Notes under the pieces: model-generated
Database searches by the model: none
What the model was told of the DNA's origin: nothing
What the model saw: only the letters and a program-made list of their open reading frames with translations
Translations under genes and position numbers: made by a program
NCBI RefSeq assembly: GCF_000613185.1
Contig: NZ_CCBB010000003.1
Location: 1,240,001-1,304,000 of the forward strand
DNA from: Mycolicibacterium cosmeticum
GTDB lineage: Bacteria > Actinomycetota > Actinomycetes > Mycobacteriales > Mycobacteriaceae
Direction of reading: 5' to 3'
Length of the DNA stretch: 64,000 nucleotides
In this document: in pieces, positions 11,147 through 22,609 of the stretch
Layout of the letters: every line of letters begins with the position of its first letter
Numbering within the stretch: the first letter of the stretch is position 1

Positions 11147-12689
11147 ACTGCTGACCGTTGACCAGATCCAGCAGGGGCTGGGGCAACGCGCCCAACGCGA
11201 AGGTGACGGCGGCGGTGATCGTCACCGTCGCCGAACTCAACATGCTGGGCACGACGACGGTCGGCGCGTCCTCGGGTGGGTCGGTGAAGAACATCAGCAC
11301 GATCACCCGGACGTAGAAGTAGGCGGCCACGGCGCTGGCCACCACACCGATGATCACCAAGGGTGCGGCACCGCCTTCGGCGGCGGCCTTGAACACCGCG
11401 AACTTGCTGACGAAGCCGCTGGTCAGCGGGATTCCGGCGAATGCCAGCAGGAACAACGAAAAGACTACGCCCACCACGGGATAACGCCGCCCCAGGCCGG
11501 CCCACCGGGCCAGTGCGGTGGCTTCCTCGCCGTCGGCGCCGCGCACCAGGCCGGCCAGCGCGAACGCGCCCAGCGTGCTGAAGCCGTAGGCGAACAGATA
11601 GAACAGTGTCGCCGCCAAGCCGGCACCGTTGAGCGCGATGACGCCGGTCAGGATGAACCCGGCATGGGCCACCGACGAGTAGGCCAGCATCCGTTTCACG
11701 TCGTTCTGGGATACCGCGGTGACGGTGCCGACGACCATGGTGACGATCGCGATGACCCACAGCACCGGACGCCAGTCGTCGGCCAGGCCGGGCAGCGCCA
11801 CGTAGAACAGCCGCAGCATCGCGCCGAATGCCGCGATCTTGGTGGCGGCCGCCATGAATGCCGTCACGGGCGTGGGAGCGCCCTGATAGACGTCGGGTAT
11901 CCAGGAATGGAACGGCACCGCGCCGACCTTGAACAGCACTCCGACCGAGACCAGCGCCGTGCCGACCAGCGCCATCGAGGTGTCGCCGCCGGTCCGCACC
12001 GCCGAGGCGATGCCACTGAGGCCGAAGGTGCCGGAGAATCCGTACAGCAGCGCGATCCCGTACAGGAAGAACGCCGATGAGAACGCGCCCAGCAGAAAGT
12101 ATTTCAGCGCGGCTTCCTGGGACAGCAGCCGGCGCCGACGCGCCAGCCCGCACATCAGGTACAGCGGCAGCGAGAACACCTCCAGGGCCACGAACATCGT
12201 CAGCAGATCGTCGGCGGCCGGGAACAGCATCATGCCGGCGACCGCGAACATCGTCAGCGGGAACACTTCGGTCTGGGCCACAACCGCTTTCGCGGCGATC
12301 TTCTCCGCCACACTGCCCGGCACCGCCGCGGCTTGCGGGGTGAAGGCGTCCAGGCCGCCTTCCTCTTCGGTGGGCAGCCGCCGTTCCGCGATCAGCAACG
12401 TGCCGAGGATGCCCACCAGCAGCAGGGTGCCCTGTAGGAACAGTGCCGGCCGGTCCACGGCGACGGCGCCCACCGCCACCGGGGCACCCGTACCGTCGAG
12501 CGCCGACGTCACCAGCACCACCGCCGCCAGCGCGGCCAGTTGGCCGCCGATCGCGAGCACCAGTTGTGCGGCGTAGCGGACGCCGCGCGGCAGGAATGCT
12601 TCCACCAGCACCCCGGCCACCGCCACCCCGAGGATGACGAGAACCGGTGCGAGCTGGAAGTATTCGATGGACGGTGCCTCAATTCTCAT
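11136..12689 (-). CDS. nuoN: NADH-quinone oxidoreductase subunit N
   Basis: 517 residues, about 14 membrane helices, an antiporter-like proton-pumping subunit of complex I in the inner membrane. GAVPFHSWIPDVYQGAPTPV is the characteristic loop, with conserved Lys in VLFKVGAVPFH and in NDVKRMLAYSS. It is the last gene of the nuoA-N operon; ATG 12689 overlaps the nuoM stop by 4 bases (ATGA). Its own stop overlaps the end of the convergent esterase gene. Confidence 0.96.
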   Translation of the reverse strand: MRIEAPSIEYFQLAPVLVILGVAVAGVLVEAFLPRGVRYAAQLVLAIGGQLAALAAVVLVTSALDGTGAPVAVGAVAVDRPALFLQGTLLLVGILGTLLIAERRLPTEEEGGLDAFTPQAAAVPGSVAEKIAAKAVVAQTEVFPLTMFAVAGMMLFPAADDLLTMFVALEVFSLPLYLMCGLARRRRLLSQEAALKYFLLGAFSSAFFLYGIALLYGFSGTFGLSGIASAVRTGGDTSMALVGTALVSVGVLFKVGAVPFHSWIPDVYQGAPTPVTAFMAAATKIAAFGAMLRLFYVALPGLADDWRPVLWVIAIVTMVVGTVTAVSQNDVKRMLAYSSVAHAGFILTGVIALNGAGLAATLFYLFAYGFSTLGAFALAGLVRGADGEEATALARWAGLGRRYPVVGVVFSLFLLAFAGIPLTSGFVSKFAVFKAAAEGGAAPLVIIGVVASAVAAYFYVRVIVLMFFTDPPEDAPTVVVPSMLSSATVTITAAVTFALGALPQPLLDLVNGQQFTG

Positions 12690-14248
12690 CGGGCCGCACC
12701 CTCCGCGGTCGGGACGGGATCCTGCTGATGGATGGTGCGCAACGTGTGGTCGACGGCCGGGTTGATGACGTCGAGCGCCGGTTTGGGATAGATGCCCAGC
12801 ACCAGCAGCAGCGCGATCAGCGGCGCCACCACGGCCAGCTCGCGCGGCACCAGGTCCCGCAGCCGCTCGTTACCCTCCTTGACCGGGCCCGTCATCATCC
12901 GCTGGTACGCCCACAGGATGTAGATCGCCGAGAGCACCAGGGCGGTCACCGCGAACACCGCCATCGCCGGGTAGCGGGTGAACGTGCCGATCAGCACCAG
13001 GAATTCGGAGATGAACGGTGCCAAGCCCGGCAACGACAGCGTGGCCAGCCCGGCGATCAGGAACGTGCCGGCCAGCACCGGCGCCACCTTCTGCACGCCA
13101 CCGAAGTCCGCGATCAGGCGGGATCCGCGGCGCGACACCAGGAATCCGGCGATCAGGAACAGCGCCGCCGTGGAGATGCCGTGGTTGACCATGTACAGCG
13201 TGGAGCCGGACTGGCCCTGGCTGGTCATCACGAAGATGCCCAGGATGATGAAGCCGAAATGCGAAATCGACGTGTAGGCGATCAGGCGCATCACGTCGGT
13301 CTGGCCGATCGCCACGATCGCGCCGTAGACGATGCCGATCACCGCCAGGGTGATCACCAACGGCCGGAACGTCATCGACGCGTCCGGGAAGAGTTGCAGG
13401 CAGTACCGCAACATGCCGAACGTGCCCACCTTGTCGACGACGGCCATCATCAGCACGGCCGTGGCCGGGGTGGCCTCCACCGCCGAGTCCGGTAGCCAGC
13501 GATGGAACGGCCACAGGGGTGCCTTCACCGCGAAGGCGAACATGAACCCGAGGAACAAGGCGTTGAGCACGGCGGGGCTGGCGCCCAGTTCACCGCGTGA
13601 CGCGGCACCGGCGATGGCCCGGAAGTCGAATGTGCCACCGAGCGGATCGGCCGTCACCACGTACAGACCGATCACCGCGGCCAGCATGATGAGGCCGCCG
13701 AACAGGTTGTACAGCAGGAACTTCACCGCCGCGGCCGACCGGTTGGCCCCACCGAACCCACCGATGAGGAAGTACATCGGAATGAGCATCGCCTCGAAGA
13801 ACACGTAGAACAGCAGCACGTCCAGGGCCACCAGCGAGATCAGCACCATGCCCTCGACGGCGAGCGTCAGGGCCAGGTAACTCTGGGTGGACCGGGTACC
13901 GAAGCGCGTCTCATCCGCGCCGCCCTGCGCCCCGCCGTCGTTCCAGCCCGCGACCAAGAGCAACGGCACCAGCACCGCGGTGAGCACCACCAGAGCCAGC
14001 GCGATCCCGTCGACGCCGAGGAGATATCCGGTGCCGAACGACGGAATCCATTGACGGTCTTCGACGAACTGGAACTGCGGCCCGCCCGGATCGAACCGGA
14101 CCGCCAACACCAGCGCGATGGCCAGCACCCCCAGCGAGACGACCAGTGCCAGGTAGCGCGCGATCTGTTTGCCGGGCAACACGATCACCACCGCGGCACC
14201 GACGATGGGTACCGCCCACAGCGCGCTCAGCCAGCCGATGCCGTTCAC
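12686..14248 (-). CDS. nuoM: NADH-quinone oxidoreductase subunit M
   Basis: 520 residues from GTG 14248; the start overlaps the nuoL stop as GTGA, and a longer open frame upstream is only read-through of the nuoL region. Antiporter-like membrane subunit with [20 protein letters not shown] and [18 protein letters not shown], holding conserved pumping lysine and histidine residues. About 14 transmembrane helices. It sits between nuoL and nuoN in the membrane arm and in the operon. Confidence 0.96.
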   Translation of the reverse strand: MNGIGWLSALWAVPIVGAAVVIVLPGKQIARYLALVVSLGVLAIALVLAVRFDPGGPQFQFVEDRQWIPSFGTGYLLGVDGIALALVVLTAVLVPLLLVAGWNDGGAQGGADETRFGTRSTQSYLALTLAVEGMVLISLVALDVLLFYVFFEAMLIPMYFLIGGFGGANRSAAAVKFLLYNLFGGLIMLAAVIGLYVVTADPLGGTFDFRAIAGAASRGELGASPAVLNALFLGFMFAFAVKAPLWPFHRWLPDSAVEATPATAVLMMAVVDKVGTFGMLRYCLQLFPDASMTFRPLVITLAVIGIVYGAIVAIGQTDVMRLIAYTSISHFGFIILGIFVMTSQGQSGSTLYMVNHGISTAALFLIAGFLVSRRGSRLIADFGGVQKVAPVLAGTFLIAGLATLSLPGLAPFISEFLVLIGTFTRYPAMAVFAVTALVLSAIYILWAYQRMMTGPVKEGNERLRDLVPRELAVVAPLIALLLVLGIYPKPALDVINPAVDHTLRTIHQQDPVPTAEGAAR

Positions 14249-16125
14249 CAGATCCTCACCACCAGGAACGCTCCGATCACCAGGGCCGCACCGCCGAGCA
14301 TGGACAGCGCGTAGGAGCGGGCGAATCCGGTCTGCCACGACCGCATCCGCCGCGAGAGGTCACCGATCCCGGCGGCCAGCCCTCGCGTCACCCCTTCGAC
14401 GGCGTCATCGTCGATCTCGACCAGGCCCGCGGTGAGCTGCTGCCCGGGCCGCATGAAGACGGTTTCGTTGAACCGGTCGCCGTACAGGTCGGCCCGGGCG
14501 GCGGCGGTCAAAGCCGAACCCGCCGGGGCGGTTTCGGGGACGGGACGGGCGGCATACAGCCGGTAGGCGATAGCGACGCCGACCGCCACCACCGACAAGG
14601 TGATCACCGTCATCACCCACACCGGGACCGCGCCGTGCGCTTCATGGCTGCCCGCCGGGTTCACTACGGGCTCCAACCAGTGCGCCAGCGTGCCGCCGAC
14701 GGCCAGCAGCGCACCGGCGCCGACGGAGCCGACGGCCAGGACGATCATCGGGGCGGTCATGACGCCGGGCGACTCGTGCGGATGAGCGGTCTCTTCCCAG
14801 CGCTTGTCACCGAAGAACGTCATCAGCATCACCCGGGTCATGTAGAACGCGGTGATCCCGGCGCCCAGCAGCGCCGCCCCGCCGAGCAGCCAGCCGCGTG
14901 CACCGCCCGCCGCGAACGCGGTCTCGATGATGGCGTCCTTGGAGAAGAACCCGGCGAACGGTGGCACGCCGATGATCGCCAAGTAGCCCAGCCCGAACGT
15001 CACGAAGGTCACCGGCATGTACCTGCGCAATCCGCCGTAGCGGCGCATGTCGGTTTCATCGTTCATGCCGTGCATCACCGAGCCCGCGCCCAGAAACAGC
15101 CCGGCCTTGAAGAAGCCGTGGGTGAGCAGATGCATGATCGCCACCGCGTACCCGGCCGGCCCCAGCCCGGCCGCCAACACCATGTAGCCGATCTGCGACA
15201 TGGTCGACGCGGCAAGGGCTTTCTTGATGTCATCCTTGGCGCAGCCGATGACGGCACCGAACAGCAGTGTCACCGCACCGACGATGGTGACGGCCAGCTG
15301 CGCATCGGGAGCCAGGTTGAACACCGGTCCGGACCGGACGATCAGGTAGACGCCCGCGGTGACCATGGTGGCCGCGTGGATGAGTGCCGAGACCGGCGTG
15401 GGGCCTTCCATCGCATCGCCCAGCCAGGACTGCAGCGGCACCTGCGCGGACTTGCCGCAGGCGGCCAGCAGCAACAGCAGGCCGATCGCGTTGAGCGACC
15501 CGGCCGACAGTGCCGGTGCCGTCTGGAAAAGGCCGGCGTACGAGACGGTTCCGGCGACGCTGAACATCACCATCAACGCCAGCGCCAGGCCCATGTCCCC
15601 GACGCGGTTGACGATGAACGCCTTCTTGGCCGCCGTCGCCGCCGACGGCTTGTGCGACCAGAACCCGATGAGCAGGTAGGACGCCAGCCCCACGCCCTCC
15701 CAGCCCATGTACAGCCCGAGGTAGTTGTCGGCGAGCACCAGCAACAGCATGGCCGCGACGAACAGATTGAGGTACCCGAAAAACCTTCTGCGGTCCGGGT
15801 CGTGTGCCATATAGCCGATGGAGTACAGGTGGATCAGCGAACCGACCCCGGTGATCAGCAGCACGAAACAGATGGACAGGGCATCGACCTGCAAGCCGAA
15901 ATCCACCGTCAGCTCGCCGACCGGCACCCAGGTGAACAGCGTCTGGTGGATCACCCGGTCCTCGGCGGCGCGGCCGGCCAGGTCTGCGAACAACACCGCA
16001 CCGACGACGAACGACGCCAGCGCCGTGGCGCAACCGAGCAGGTGCCCCCAGGCGTCGGTGGCCCGGCCGCCGAGCAGCAGCACGGCCGCACCGGCCAGGG
16101 GGAGGGCGATCAGCAGCCAGGTCAT
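14245..16125 (-). CDS. nuoL: NADH-quinone oxidoreductase subunit L
   Basis: 626 residues from ATG 16125, which shares one base with the nuoK stop (TGATG). It is the distal antiporter-like subunit, whose long C-terminal lateral helix ties the membrane arm together. Key segments are [37 protein letters not shown] and [20 protein letters not shown], with the conserved pumping lysines. The C-terminal anchor is visible as the final hydrophobic stretch. Length fits the family. Confidence 0.96.
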   Translation of the reverse strand: MTWLLIALPLAGAAVLLLGGRATDAWGHLLGCATALASFVVGAVLFADLAGRAAEDRVIHQTLFTWVPVGELTVDFGLQVDALSICFVLLITGVGSLIHLYSIGYMAHDPDRRRFFGYLNLFVAAMLLLVLADNYLGLYMGWEGVGLASYLLIGFWSHKPSAATAAKKAFIVNRVGDMGLALALMVMFSVAGTVSYAGLFQTAPALSAGSLNAIGLLLLLAACGKSAQVPLQSWLGDAMEGPTPVSALIHAATMVTAGVYLIVRSGPVFNLAPDAQLAVTIVGAVTLLFGAVIGCAKDDIKKALAASTMSQIGYMVLAAGLGPAGYAVAIMHLLTHGFFKAGLFLGAGSVMHGMNDETDMRRYGGLRRYMPVTFVTFGLGYLAIIGVPPFAGFFSKDAIIETAFAAGGARGWLLGGAALLGAGITAFYMTRVMLMTFFGDKRWEETAHPHESPGVMTAPMIVLAVGSVGAGALLAVGGTLAHWLEPVVNPAGSHEAHGAVPVWVMTVITLSVVAVGVAIAYRLYAARPVPETAPAGSALTAAARADLYGDRFNETVFMRPGQQLTAGLVEIDDDAVEGVTRGLAAGIGDLSRRMRSWQTGFARSYALSMLGGAALVIGAFLVVRIW

Positions 16126-16424
16126 CAGTTCCTCAGCAGACTGGCCGCGTCCACCGAGGCCGAGCGTCTGGCCCGGAAGATGGTCATGATGATGGCCAGC
16201 CCGACCACCACCTCGCAGGCCGCCACCACCATGGTGAAGAACGCCACCACCTGACCGCCCAGGTGACCGTGCATGCGGGAGAAGGTGACAAAGGCGAGGT
16301 TGGCCGCGTTGAGCATCAACTCGACGCACATGAACATGACGATCGCGTTGCGCCGCAACAACACTCCCGCCGCGCCGATGGTGAACAGCAACGCCGACAG
16401 GTACAGGTAGTTCGCCGGGTTCAT
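16125..16424 (-). CDS. nuoK: NADH-quinone oxidoreductase subunit K
   Basis: 99 residues with three membrane helices. [16 protein letters not shown] contains the buried glutamate essential for proton transfer in NuoK, and [14 protein letters not shown] holds the second. Start ATG 16424 overlaps the nuoJ stop by ATGA; the end overlaps nuoL by one base. Length matches the family exactly. Confidence 0.96.
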   Translation of the reverse strand: MNPANYLYLSALLFTIGAAGVLLRRNAIVMFMCVELMLNAANLAFVTFSRMHGHLGGQVVAFFTMVVAACEVVVGLAIIMTIFRARRSASVDAASLLRN

Positions 16425-17125
16425 TTTCCACCGCCTGTGCGGGGCACGAGGATGGTGCTCACCGATGTCCGCGCGGCGGTGCCGTCGGGCAGCCGGGCCG
16501 GGATGTCCACAGCGTTGTGCCGGGCATACACGCCGGGGTTGGGCAGCGTGGTCGGATATCCGCCCGGGCCGAACCGTTCGACGGCAAGCTCGCGCTGGGT
16601 CTTGCGGCGGTCGAACCTCTCCCGGTGCGCCAGCACCATGGCGCCCAGGGTGGCGGTGATCAGCAGGGCGCTGGTGAGCTCGAATGCCCACACGTACCGG
16701 GTGAAGATCAACACCGCCAGGCCCTGGACATTGCCGCCGGCGTTGGCCGAGTCCAGGCCGGTGAACCCGTTGACCGACACGTTGCCGATACCGCCGATCA
16801 ACAGCACCCCGAAACCGATACCGGCGATGGTGGCCGCCACCCGTTGGCCGCGAATGGTCTCGACCAACGACTCCGACGAGTCGACGCCGATCAGCATGAG
16901 CACGAACAGGAAGAGCATCATCACCGCGCCGGTGTAGACCACCACCTGCACGATGCCCAGGAACAGGGCGTCCTGCGCGATGTAGAGCACCGCCAGGTTG
17001 ATCATCGTGATCGCCAGGAACAACGCCGAGTACACGGCCTTGGTGGCGGCCACCACGCCGAGCGCGCCCAGCACGGCCAGCGTCCCGACGACCCAGAAGA
17101 CGACGGCTTCCGCGGTGGAGGTCAT
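16421..17125 (-). CDS. nuoJ: NADH-quinone oxidoreductase subunit J
   Basis: 234 residues with five membrane helices and a hydrophilic C-terminal tail of about 60 residues typical of actinobacterial Nuo[19 protein letters not shown] is the signature helix around the pi-bulge tied to quinone-linked conformational change. ATG 17125 overlaps the nuoI stop (ATGA), so the longer upstream open frame is not used. Confidence 0.95.
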   Translation of the reverse strand: MTSTAEAVVFWVVGTLAVLGALGVVAATKAVYSALFLAITMINLAVLYIAQDALFLGIVQVVVYTGAVMMLFLFVLMLIGVDSSESLVETIRGQRVAATIAGIGFGVLLIGGIGNVSVNGFTGLDSANAGGNVQGLAVLIFTRYVWAFELTSALLITATLGAMVLAHRERFDRRKTQRELAVERFGPGGYPTTLPNPGVYARHNAVDIPARLPDGTAARTSVSTILVPRTGGGK

Positions 17126-17661
17126 TGCGCCGACTCCCGTTGGCGGGCAAGGCCGGTGGCGGTGATGTTGCCGCGGTAGTAGTCCTCGTCGGTGCTGCCC
17201 GGCGCCATCTCGTGCGGTGGCGCGGTCATCTCCGGCGTCAACGGCGCCAACAGCTTGTCCTTGCCGTAGATCAGGTCGGCGCGGTTGTCGTCGGCCATCT
17301 CGTAGTCGTTGGTCATGGTCAACGCGCGGGTGGGGCATGCCTCGATGCACAGCCCGCACCCGATACAGCGCAGATAGTTGATCTGATACACCCGGCCGTA
17401 GCGTTCGCCGGGCGAAAACCGTTGTCCCTCGGTGTTGTCGGCGCCTTCGACGAAGATCGCGTCGGCCGGGCAGGCCCAGGCGCACAGTTCGCACCCGATG
17501 CATTTCTCCAGCCCGTCGGCATAGCGGTTGAGTTGGTGGCGGCCGTGATAGCGCGGCGCCACCGGCCCCGGTTCCTCCGGATACTGCTCGGTGATCGGCT
17601 TCTTGAACATCGTCTTGAAGGTGACGCCGAACCCGGCGAGTGCATCACCGACCTTGGACAT
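17122..17661 (-). CDS. nuoI: NADH-quinone oxidoreductase subunit I
   Basis: 179 residues from ATG 17661, which has AGGAGG upstream within the end of nuoH. Two ferredoxin motifs, [12 protein letters not shown] and [12 protein letters not shown], bind the two [4Fe-4S] clusters N6a and N6b that pass electrons towards NuoB. The 17-base overlap with nuoH carries the ribosome-binding site, so it is likely translated partly independently. Confidence 0.96.
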   Translation of the reverse strand: MSKVGDALAGFGVTFKTMFKKPITEQYPEEPGPVAPRYHGRHQLNRYADGLEKCIGCELCAWACPADAIFVEGADNTEGQRFSPGERYGRVYQINYLRCIGCGLCIEACPTRALTMTNDYEMADDNRADLIYGKDKLLAPLTPEMTAPPHEMAPGSTDEDYYRGNITATGLARQRESAQ

Positions 17662-18871
17662 CTGCGACCTCCTTGTTCGGGAGCGGTGGCACCGGGAAGG
17701 CCCCGGCGTCGGGTGGCGGCGGCGCGACGGTGGTGTTGTGCCGCACCGCATGCCAGATCAGCAGCAGCAGCGCGGCGCCGGCGAGGGCGCCGATGCTGAC
17801 CACCGCCGTCATCCAGGACGGGCTGCCCTCGGCGCGCAGCTGATGCGTCACCGCGACGACGACGATCCAGCCCAGCGACAGCGGGATCAGCACCTTCCAG
17901 CCCAGCGCCATGAACTGGTCGTAGCGCAGCCGGGGCAGGGTGGCCCGCAGCCAGATGTAGAAGAAGAGGAACGTCCACACCTTGGCGACGAACCACACCA
18001 GCGGCCACCAGCCCGAGTTCGCGCCGTCGATCAGGTTGAACGGGAACGGTGCGTGCCAGCCGCCGAGGAACATCGTGGTGGCCAACGCCGACACGGTGGT
18101 CATGTTGACGTACTCGGCGAGCATGAACATCGCGAACTTCAGCGACGAGTATTCGGTGTGGAAGCCGCCCACCAGTTCGCCTTCGGCCTCCGGGAGGTCG
18201 AACGGCGCCCGGTTGGTCTCGCCCACCATCGACGTGACGTACACCAAGAACGACGGCAGCAGTAGGAAGACGTACCAGGTGTCGTGCTGGGCGGCCACGA
18301 TGCCGGACGTCGACATGGTGCCCGCGTACAGGAACACCGCGGCGAACGACAGCGCCATCGCGATCTCGTAGGAGATCACCTGGGCGCTGGAGCGCAACCC
18401 GCCCAGCAGCGGATAGGTGGACCCGGATGCCCAGCCCGCCAACACGATTCCGTACACCCCGATGGAGGTGACCGCGAGGACGTACAGCACCGCCACCGGC
18501 AGGTCGGTGAGCTGCAGGGGCGTGGTGTGCCCGAACACCGACACGGTGCCACCCATCGGGATGACGGCGAAGGCCATGATCGCCGGGATCACCGACAGAA
18601 CCGGGGCCAGCAGGTAGATCGGCTTGTCCACACCGGCCGGGATCAGGCCCTCCTTCAGGGCGAGCTTGATCCCGTCGGCCAGGCTCTGCAGCAATCCGAA
18701 CGGGCCGACCCGGTTGGGGCCGAACCGCATCTGCATGCGGCCCAGCACCTTCCGTTCCACCAGGATGGCGACCAGCACGGTGAGCAGCAGGAAGACGAAG
18801 ATGCCGAGGGCCTTCGCGATCATCAGCCACCACGGGTCGTGGCCGAATGCGCTCAAATCCGGGGAGGTCAT
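17645..18871 (-). CDS. nuoH: NADH-quinone oxidoreductase subunit H
   Basis: 408 residues, eight main membrane helices. [20 protein letters not shown] and [17 protein letters not shown] are the family signatures lining the quinone channel, and [19 protein letters not shown] is the conserved acidic loop. ATG 18871 overlaps the nuoG stop by ATGA. The C-terminus carries a Pro-rich extension usual in mycobacteria. Confidence 0.96.
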   Translation of the reverse strand: MTSPDLSAFGHDPWWLMIAKALGIFVFLLLTVLVAILVERKVLGRMQMRFGPNRVGPFGLLQSLADGIKLALKEGLIPAGVDKPIYLLAPVLSVIPAIMAFAVIPMGGTVSVFGHTTPLQLTDLPVAVLYVLAVTSIGVYGIVLAGWASGSTYPLLGGLRSSAQVISYEIAMALSFAAVFLYAGTMSTSGIVAAQHDTWYVFLLLPSFLVYVTSMVGETNRAPFDLPEAEGELVGGFHTEYSSLKFAMFMLAEYVNMTTVSALATTMFLGGWHAPFPFNLIDGANSGWWPLVWFVAKVWTFLFFYIWLRATLPRLRYDQFMALGWKVLIPLSLGWIVVVAVTHQLRAEGSPSWMTAVVSIGALAGAALLLLIWHAVRHNTTVAPPPPDAGAFPVPPLPNKEVADVQGR

Positions 18872-21228
18872 GCCGGCTCGATTCGCACGATGGATCCCAT
18901 GCCCGCCCCGAGCGTGCCGTGCACATGCGAGCCCGGTGAGTTCAGCGGCAGCCACACCACCCGATCCGGCATGTCGGTGATCTCCAGGGCCAGGGTGATG
19001 GCGCCGCGGTCGGTACTCACCCGAACCGCGTCCCCGCACCCGGTCTCGGCGGCCGTGGCGGCCGACAACCGGGCCACCGCCGGCCGGGCGGTACCGGCCA
19101 GATACGGTTCGCCGTCCTGCAGCCGGCCGTCATCCAGCAGCATCCGCCACGACGCCAGCACCGCCTCGCCCGGACCCGGCTGTGCCGGGACGGCCCCGAC
19201 ATCGGGTGCGGATGCCGGCGCACCTTGCCACACCCCGAGCCGGGCGATGTCGGCACGCACCCGCGCCGCGTCGGTCAGACCCAGGTCCACCCCCACCTCG
19301 TCGGCCAGTGCGGCGAGCACCCGCATATCGGAGGTCGCCGACGGGGGCAGGGCGCCGTCGAACGGGCGGGGCCGGCCCTCCCAGTCGACGAAGGCGCCGC
19401 TCTTCTCGGTGACCGGTGCGACGGGGAACACCACGTCGGCGCGTTCGGTGATGGCGCTGTGCCGCACCTCCAAGCTGACCACGAAGCCGGCGGCCTCGAC
19501 CGCGGCCAGCGCCGCGGCCGGGTCGGGCAGGTCACCGATCTCCACGCCGCCGACCAGCAGGGCCTTGATGTCACCGGCCGCGGCGGCGGCCAAGATCCCC
19601 GCCGTGTCCCGGCCCGGGCCCTCGGGCAGCTCTTCGACGTTCCAGGCGGCGGCGACCTCGGCGCGCGCGGCCGGATCGGCGATCGGCCGGCCGCCCGGCA
19701 GCAGGTTCGGCGCGGCACCGACCTCCAGCGCGCCACGCTCCCCGGCGCGCCGCGGCACCCAGCCGATCCGGGCGCCGGTGGCCTGGGCCAGGCGCAGGAC
19801 CGCGGAGTAGGCGCCGGGTGCGGCCGCCAGCCGTTCACCGGCCAGGATGATGCTGCCGGTGGGCAACTCGGTGCCCAGCCGGTCCAGGGCCATGGCCTCG
19901 GCACCGGGTGCCGCGCCGATCAGCCGGCCGTTCAACTTGGCCAGTCCCCGGCTGGCGAACGGGGCGACGGCGATCACCGGTAGCCCGGCTCTGCGGACGG
20001 CCTTGCGCAGCCGCAGGAAGACGATGGGGGATTCCTCCTCGGGTTCCAGCCCGGCCAGCACCACCGCGGGAGCGGTTTCCAGGTCGGCGTAGGTCACCGC
20101 GAACGACCGGCCCGCCACCGCGTGGGCCAGGAACTGGGCCTCCTCCGCCGAGCCGGCCCTGGCCCGGAAGTCGATGTCATTGCTGCCCAACATGATCCGG
20201 GCGAACTTGGCGTAACCGTAGGCATCTTCGACGGTGAGGCGGCCGCCGGTCAGCACCCCGGCGGGTCCGGCGGTCAGTCCGCGCAGCGCCACCGCCACCG
20301 CCTCGGACCAGGACGCCGGCCGCTGGCCGCCGTCGGCGTCCCGCAGCAGCGGGGTGGTGATCCGGTCACCCTGGGTGGCGTACGCGAACGCCCACCGACC
20401 CTTGTCGCAGTTCCATTCCTCGTTGACCTCCGGGTCGTCACCGGCCAACCGGCGCAACACCTTTCCGCGCCGGTGGTCGGTGCGCTGCGCACACCCCGAG
20501 GCGCAGTGCTCGCACACACTGGGGGTGGACACCAGATCGAAGGGGCGGGCCCGGAACCGGTAGGCGGTGCCGGTGAGCGCGCCGACCGGGCATATCTGCA
20601 CGGTGTTGCCGGAGAAGTAGGAGTCGAAGGGTTCACCGTCGGCGATGCCCACCTGCTGCAACGCGCCCCGCTCGAGCAGCTCGATGAACGGGTCCCCGGC
20701 GATCTGGTTGGAGAACCGGGTGCAGCGCGCACACAGCACGCAGCGTTCCCGGTCCAGCAGCACCTGCGATGACAGGTTGATCGGCTTGGGGTAGGTGCGC
20801 TTGACGTCGGTGAAGCGGGAGTCGCTGCGCCCGTTGGACATCGCCTGGTTCTGCAGCGGGCACTCACCACCCTTGTCGCACACCGGGCAGTCCAGCGGGT
20901 GGTTGATCAGCAGCAGCTCCATCACCCCGCGCTGGGCCTTGTCCGCCGCCGGCGAGGTGAGCTGGGTGCGCACCACCATGTCCGGGGTGACCGTGGTGGT
21001 GCACGACGCCAGCGGTTTGCGCTGCCCCTCCACCTCGACCAGGCATTGCCGGCAGGCACCCACCGGGTCCAGTAGCGGATGATCGCAGAACCGCGGGATC
21101 TGGATGCCCATCAGCTCGGCCGCGCGGATCACCAACGTCCCCTTGGGCACGCTGATCTCGTGGCCGTCGATGGTCAGCGGCACCATCTCGACCGCCGAGG
21201 TCTCCCGGGCTCCTTCGGCCAGCGTCAT
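18868..21228 (-). CDS. nuoG: NADH-quinone oxidoreductase subunit G
   Basis: 786 residues. N-terminal [2Fe-2S] domain with [12 protein letters not shown]; the His/Cys ligand set [17 protein letters not shown] of cluster N5; [14 protein letters not shown] and [15 protein letters not shown] for a [4Fe-4S] cluster; and VCEHCASGC in the molybdopterin-oxidoreductase-like domain that begins near residue 235. The remaining molybdopterin-like part is degenerate, as in all NuoG. It starts 76 bases after the nuoF stop, the one true gap in the operon, which holds a palindromic repeat. Confidence 0.95.
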   Translation of the reverse strand: MTLAEGARETSAVEMVPLTIDGHEISVPKGTLVIRAAELMGIQIPRFCDHPLLDPVGACRQCLVEVEGQRKPLASCTTTVTPDMVVRTQLTSPAADKAQRGVMELLLINHPLDCPVCDKGGECPLQNQAMSNGRSDSRFTDVKRTYPKPINLSSQVLLDRERCVLCARCTRFSNQIAGDPFIELLERGALQQVGIADGEPFDSYFSGNTVQICPVGALTGTAYRFRARPFDLVSTPSVCEHCASGCAQRTDHRRGKVLRRLAGDDPEVNEEWNCDKGRWAFAYATQGDRITTPLLRDADGGQRPASWSEAVAVALRGLTAGPAGVLTGGRLTVEDAYGYAKFARIMLGSNDIDFRARAGSAEEAQFLAHAVAGRSFAVTYADLETAPAVVLAGLEPEEESPIVFLRLRKAVRRAGLPVIAVAPFASRGLAKLNGRLIGAAPGAEAMALDRLGTELPTGSIILAGERLAAAPGAYSAVLRLAQATGARIGWVPRRAGERGALEVGAAPNLLPGGRPIADPAARAEVAAAWNVEELPEGPGRDTAGILAAAAAGDIKALLVGGVEIGDLPDPAAALAAVEAAGFVVSLEVRHSAITERADVVFPVAPVTEKSGAFVDWEGRPRPFDGALPPSATSDMRVLAALADEVGVDLGLTDAARVRADIARLGVWQGAPASAPDVGAVPAQPGPGEAVLASWRMLLDDGRLQDGEPYLAGTARPAVARLSAATAAETGCGDAVRVSTDRGAITLALEITDMPDRVVWLPLNSPGSHVHGTLGAGMGSIVRIEPA

Positions 21229-21246
21229 GCGCGCACCCCCTCCGTG

Positions 21247-21295
21247 TGTGCGGTTTCATCCGCGACACGCCGCCTTCCGCGGATGAGATCGCACA
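21247..21295. repeat. Palindromic intergenic repeat, copy A (nuoF-nuoG gap)
   Basis: Imperfect inverted repeat: 18-nt arms at 21247-21264 and 21278-21295, 16 of 18 positions complementary, 13-nt loop. The left arm and loop start are shared with 58271-58296 at 25 of 26 positions, so this is a dispersed element. Inside the nuo operon it would form an mRNA hairpin just upstream of nuoG and could alter stability or expression ratio (inference). Confidence 0.75.
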
Positions 21296-21304
21296 TTGAC
21301 GTCG

Positions 21305-22609
21305 TCATGCCCCCACCCCTTCCGTCGCGAACACCGCCGAGGCGTGCGGATCGAACGGGCAGCCCGCGCCGAGGTGCGCCTCGTACTCGGCGCGGAAATA
21401 CTTGAGCGAGGACATGATCGGGCTCGCCGCGCCGTCGCCGAGCGCGCAGAACGACTTGCCCAGGATGGCGTCGGAGATGTCGAGCAGTGTGTCGATGTCC
21501 CCGGATGTCGCGTGTCCGGTTTCCAGTCGTTCGAAGATCTGGGCCAGCCAGTAGGTGCCCTCCCGGCACGGCGTGCACTTGCCGCAGGACTCGTGGGCGT
21601 AGAACTGCGTCCACCTCCGCACCGCCCGCACCACGCAGGTGGTCTCGTCGAAGATCTGCAGCGCCTTGGTGCCCAGCATCGACCCGGCACCGCCCACCCC
21701 TTCGTAATCCAGTGGCACGTCGAGGTGTTCGGGGGTCAGCATGGGTGTCGAGGATCCGCCGGGCGTCCAGAACTTCAGCTGATGCCCGGCGCGTACCCCG
21801 CCGGCGTAGTCCAGCAGTTCACGCAGCGTGATGCCCAGCGGGGCCTCGTACTGGCCGGGCCGGGTGACGTGACCCGACAGCGAGTACAGCGTGAACCCGG
21901 GCGACTTGTCCGACCCCATCGACTTGAACCAGTCCACCCCGTTGCGCACGATGGGTGGCACGCTGGCAATGGATTCCACGTTGTTGACCACCGTCGGGCA
22001 GGCGTACAGGCCGGCCACCGCGGGGAACGGTGGGCGCAGCCGCGGCTGTCCGCGCCGGCCCTCCAGCGAGTCCAGCAGCGCGGTCTCCTCGCCGCAGATG
22101 TAGGCGCCGGCCCCGGCGTGCACCACCAGGTCCAGGTCGAATCCCGAGCCGAGGATGTCCCGGCCCAGATAGCCGGCCTCGTACGCCTCGGCGACGGCGG
22201 CCCGCAGCCGGCGCAGCACCGGCACCACCTCACCGCGCACGTAGATGAAGGCCTGCCTGGCCCGGATCGCGTACGAGGCGATGATGGCGCCCTCCACCAG
22301 CACGTGCGGGGTGGCCATCATCAGCGGAATGTCCTTACACGTACCGGGTTCGGACTCGTCGGCGTTGATCACCAGATAATGCGGCTTCGGATCCGACTGA
22401 TTGATGAACGACCACTTCTGCCCGGTCGGGAAACCGGCGCCGCCGCGGCCGCGCAGCCCGGAGTCCTTCACCAGCGTGATGACGGCGTCGGGGTCCATGT
22501 CGAGGGCGGCGTCGAGCGCCTGGTATCCGTCATGGCGCAGGTAGGTGGCCAGCGTCCACGACTGCGGCTCGTCCCAGTAGCGGCTCAGTACCGGTGTCAG
22601 GGCGGTCAT
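21305..22609 (-). CDS. nuoF: NADH-quinone oxidoreductase subunit F
   Basis: 434 residues from ATG 22609 (ATGA overlap with nuoE). This is the NADH-oxidising subunit: GLRGRGGAGFPTGQKW is the NADH-binding loop, GAGAYICGEETALLDSLEG the FMN site, and ESCGKCTPCREGT with a later Cys binds the N3 [4Fe-4S] cluster. It takes hydride from NADH on FMN and feeds the iron-sulfur chain. Confidence 0.96.
   Translation of the reverse strand: MTALTPVLSRYWDEPQSWTLATYLRHDGYQALDAALDMDPDAVITLVKDSGLRGRGGAGFPTGQKWSFINQSDPKPHYLVINADESEPGTCKDIPLMMATPHVLVEGAIIASYAIRARQAFIYVRGEVVPVLRRLRAAVAEAYEAGYLGRDILGSGFDLDLVVHAGAGAYICGEETALLDSLEGRRGQPRLRPPFPAVAGLYACPTVVNNVESIASVPPIVRNGVDWFKSMGSDKSPGFTLYSLSGHVTRPGQYEAPLGITLRELLDYAGGVRAGHQLKFWTPGGSSTPMLTPEHLDVPLDYEGVGGAGSMLGTKALQIFDETTCVVRAVRRWTQFYAHESCGKCTPCREGTYWLAQIFERLETGHATSGDIDTLLDISDAILGKSFCALGDGAASPIMSSLKYFRAEYEAHLGAGCPFDPHASAVFATEGVGA

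Noticed and set aside
14146..16254. 702-codon plus-strand frame antisense to nuoL/nuoM
   Set aside because: His/Arg/Gln-rich translation typical of the antisense of a hydrophobic, GC-rich gene; no motif.
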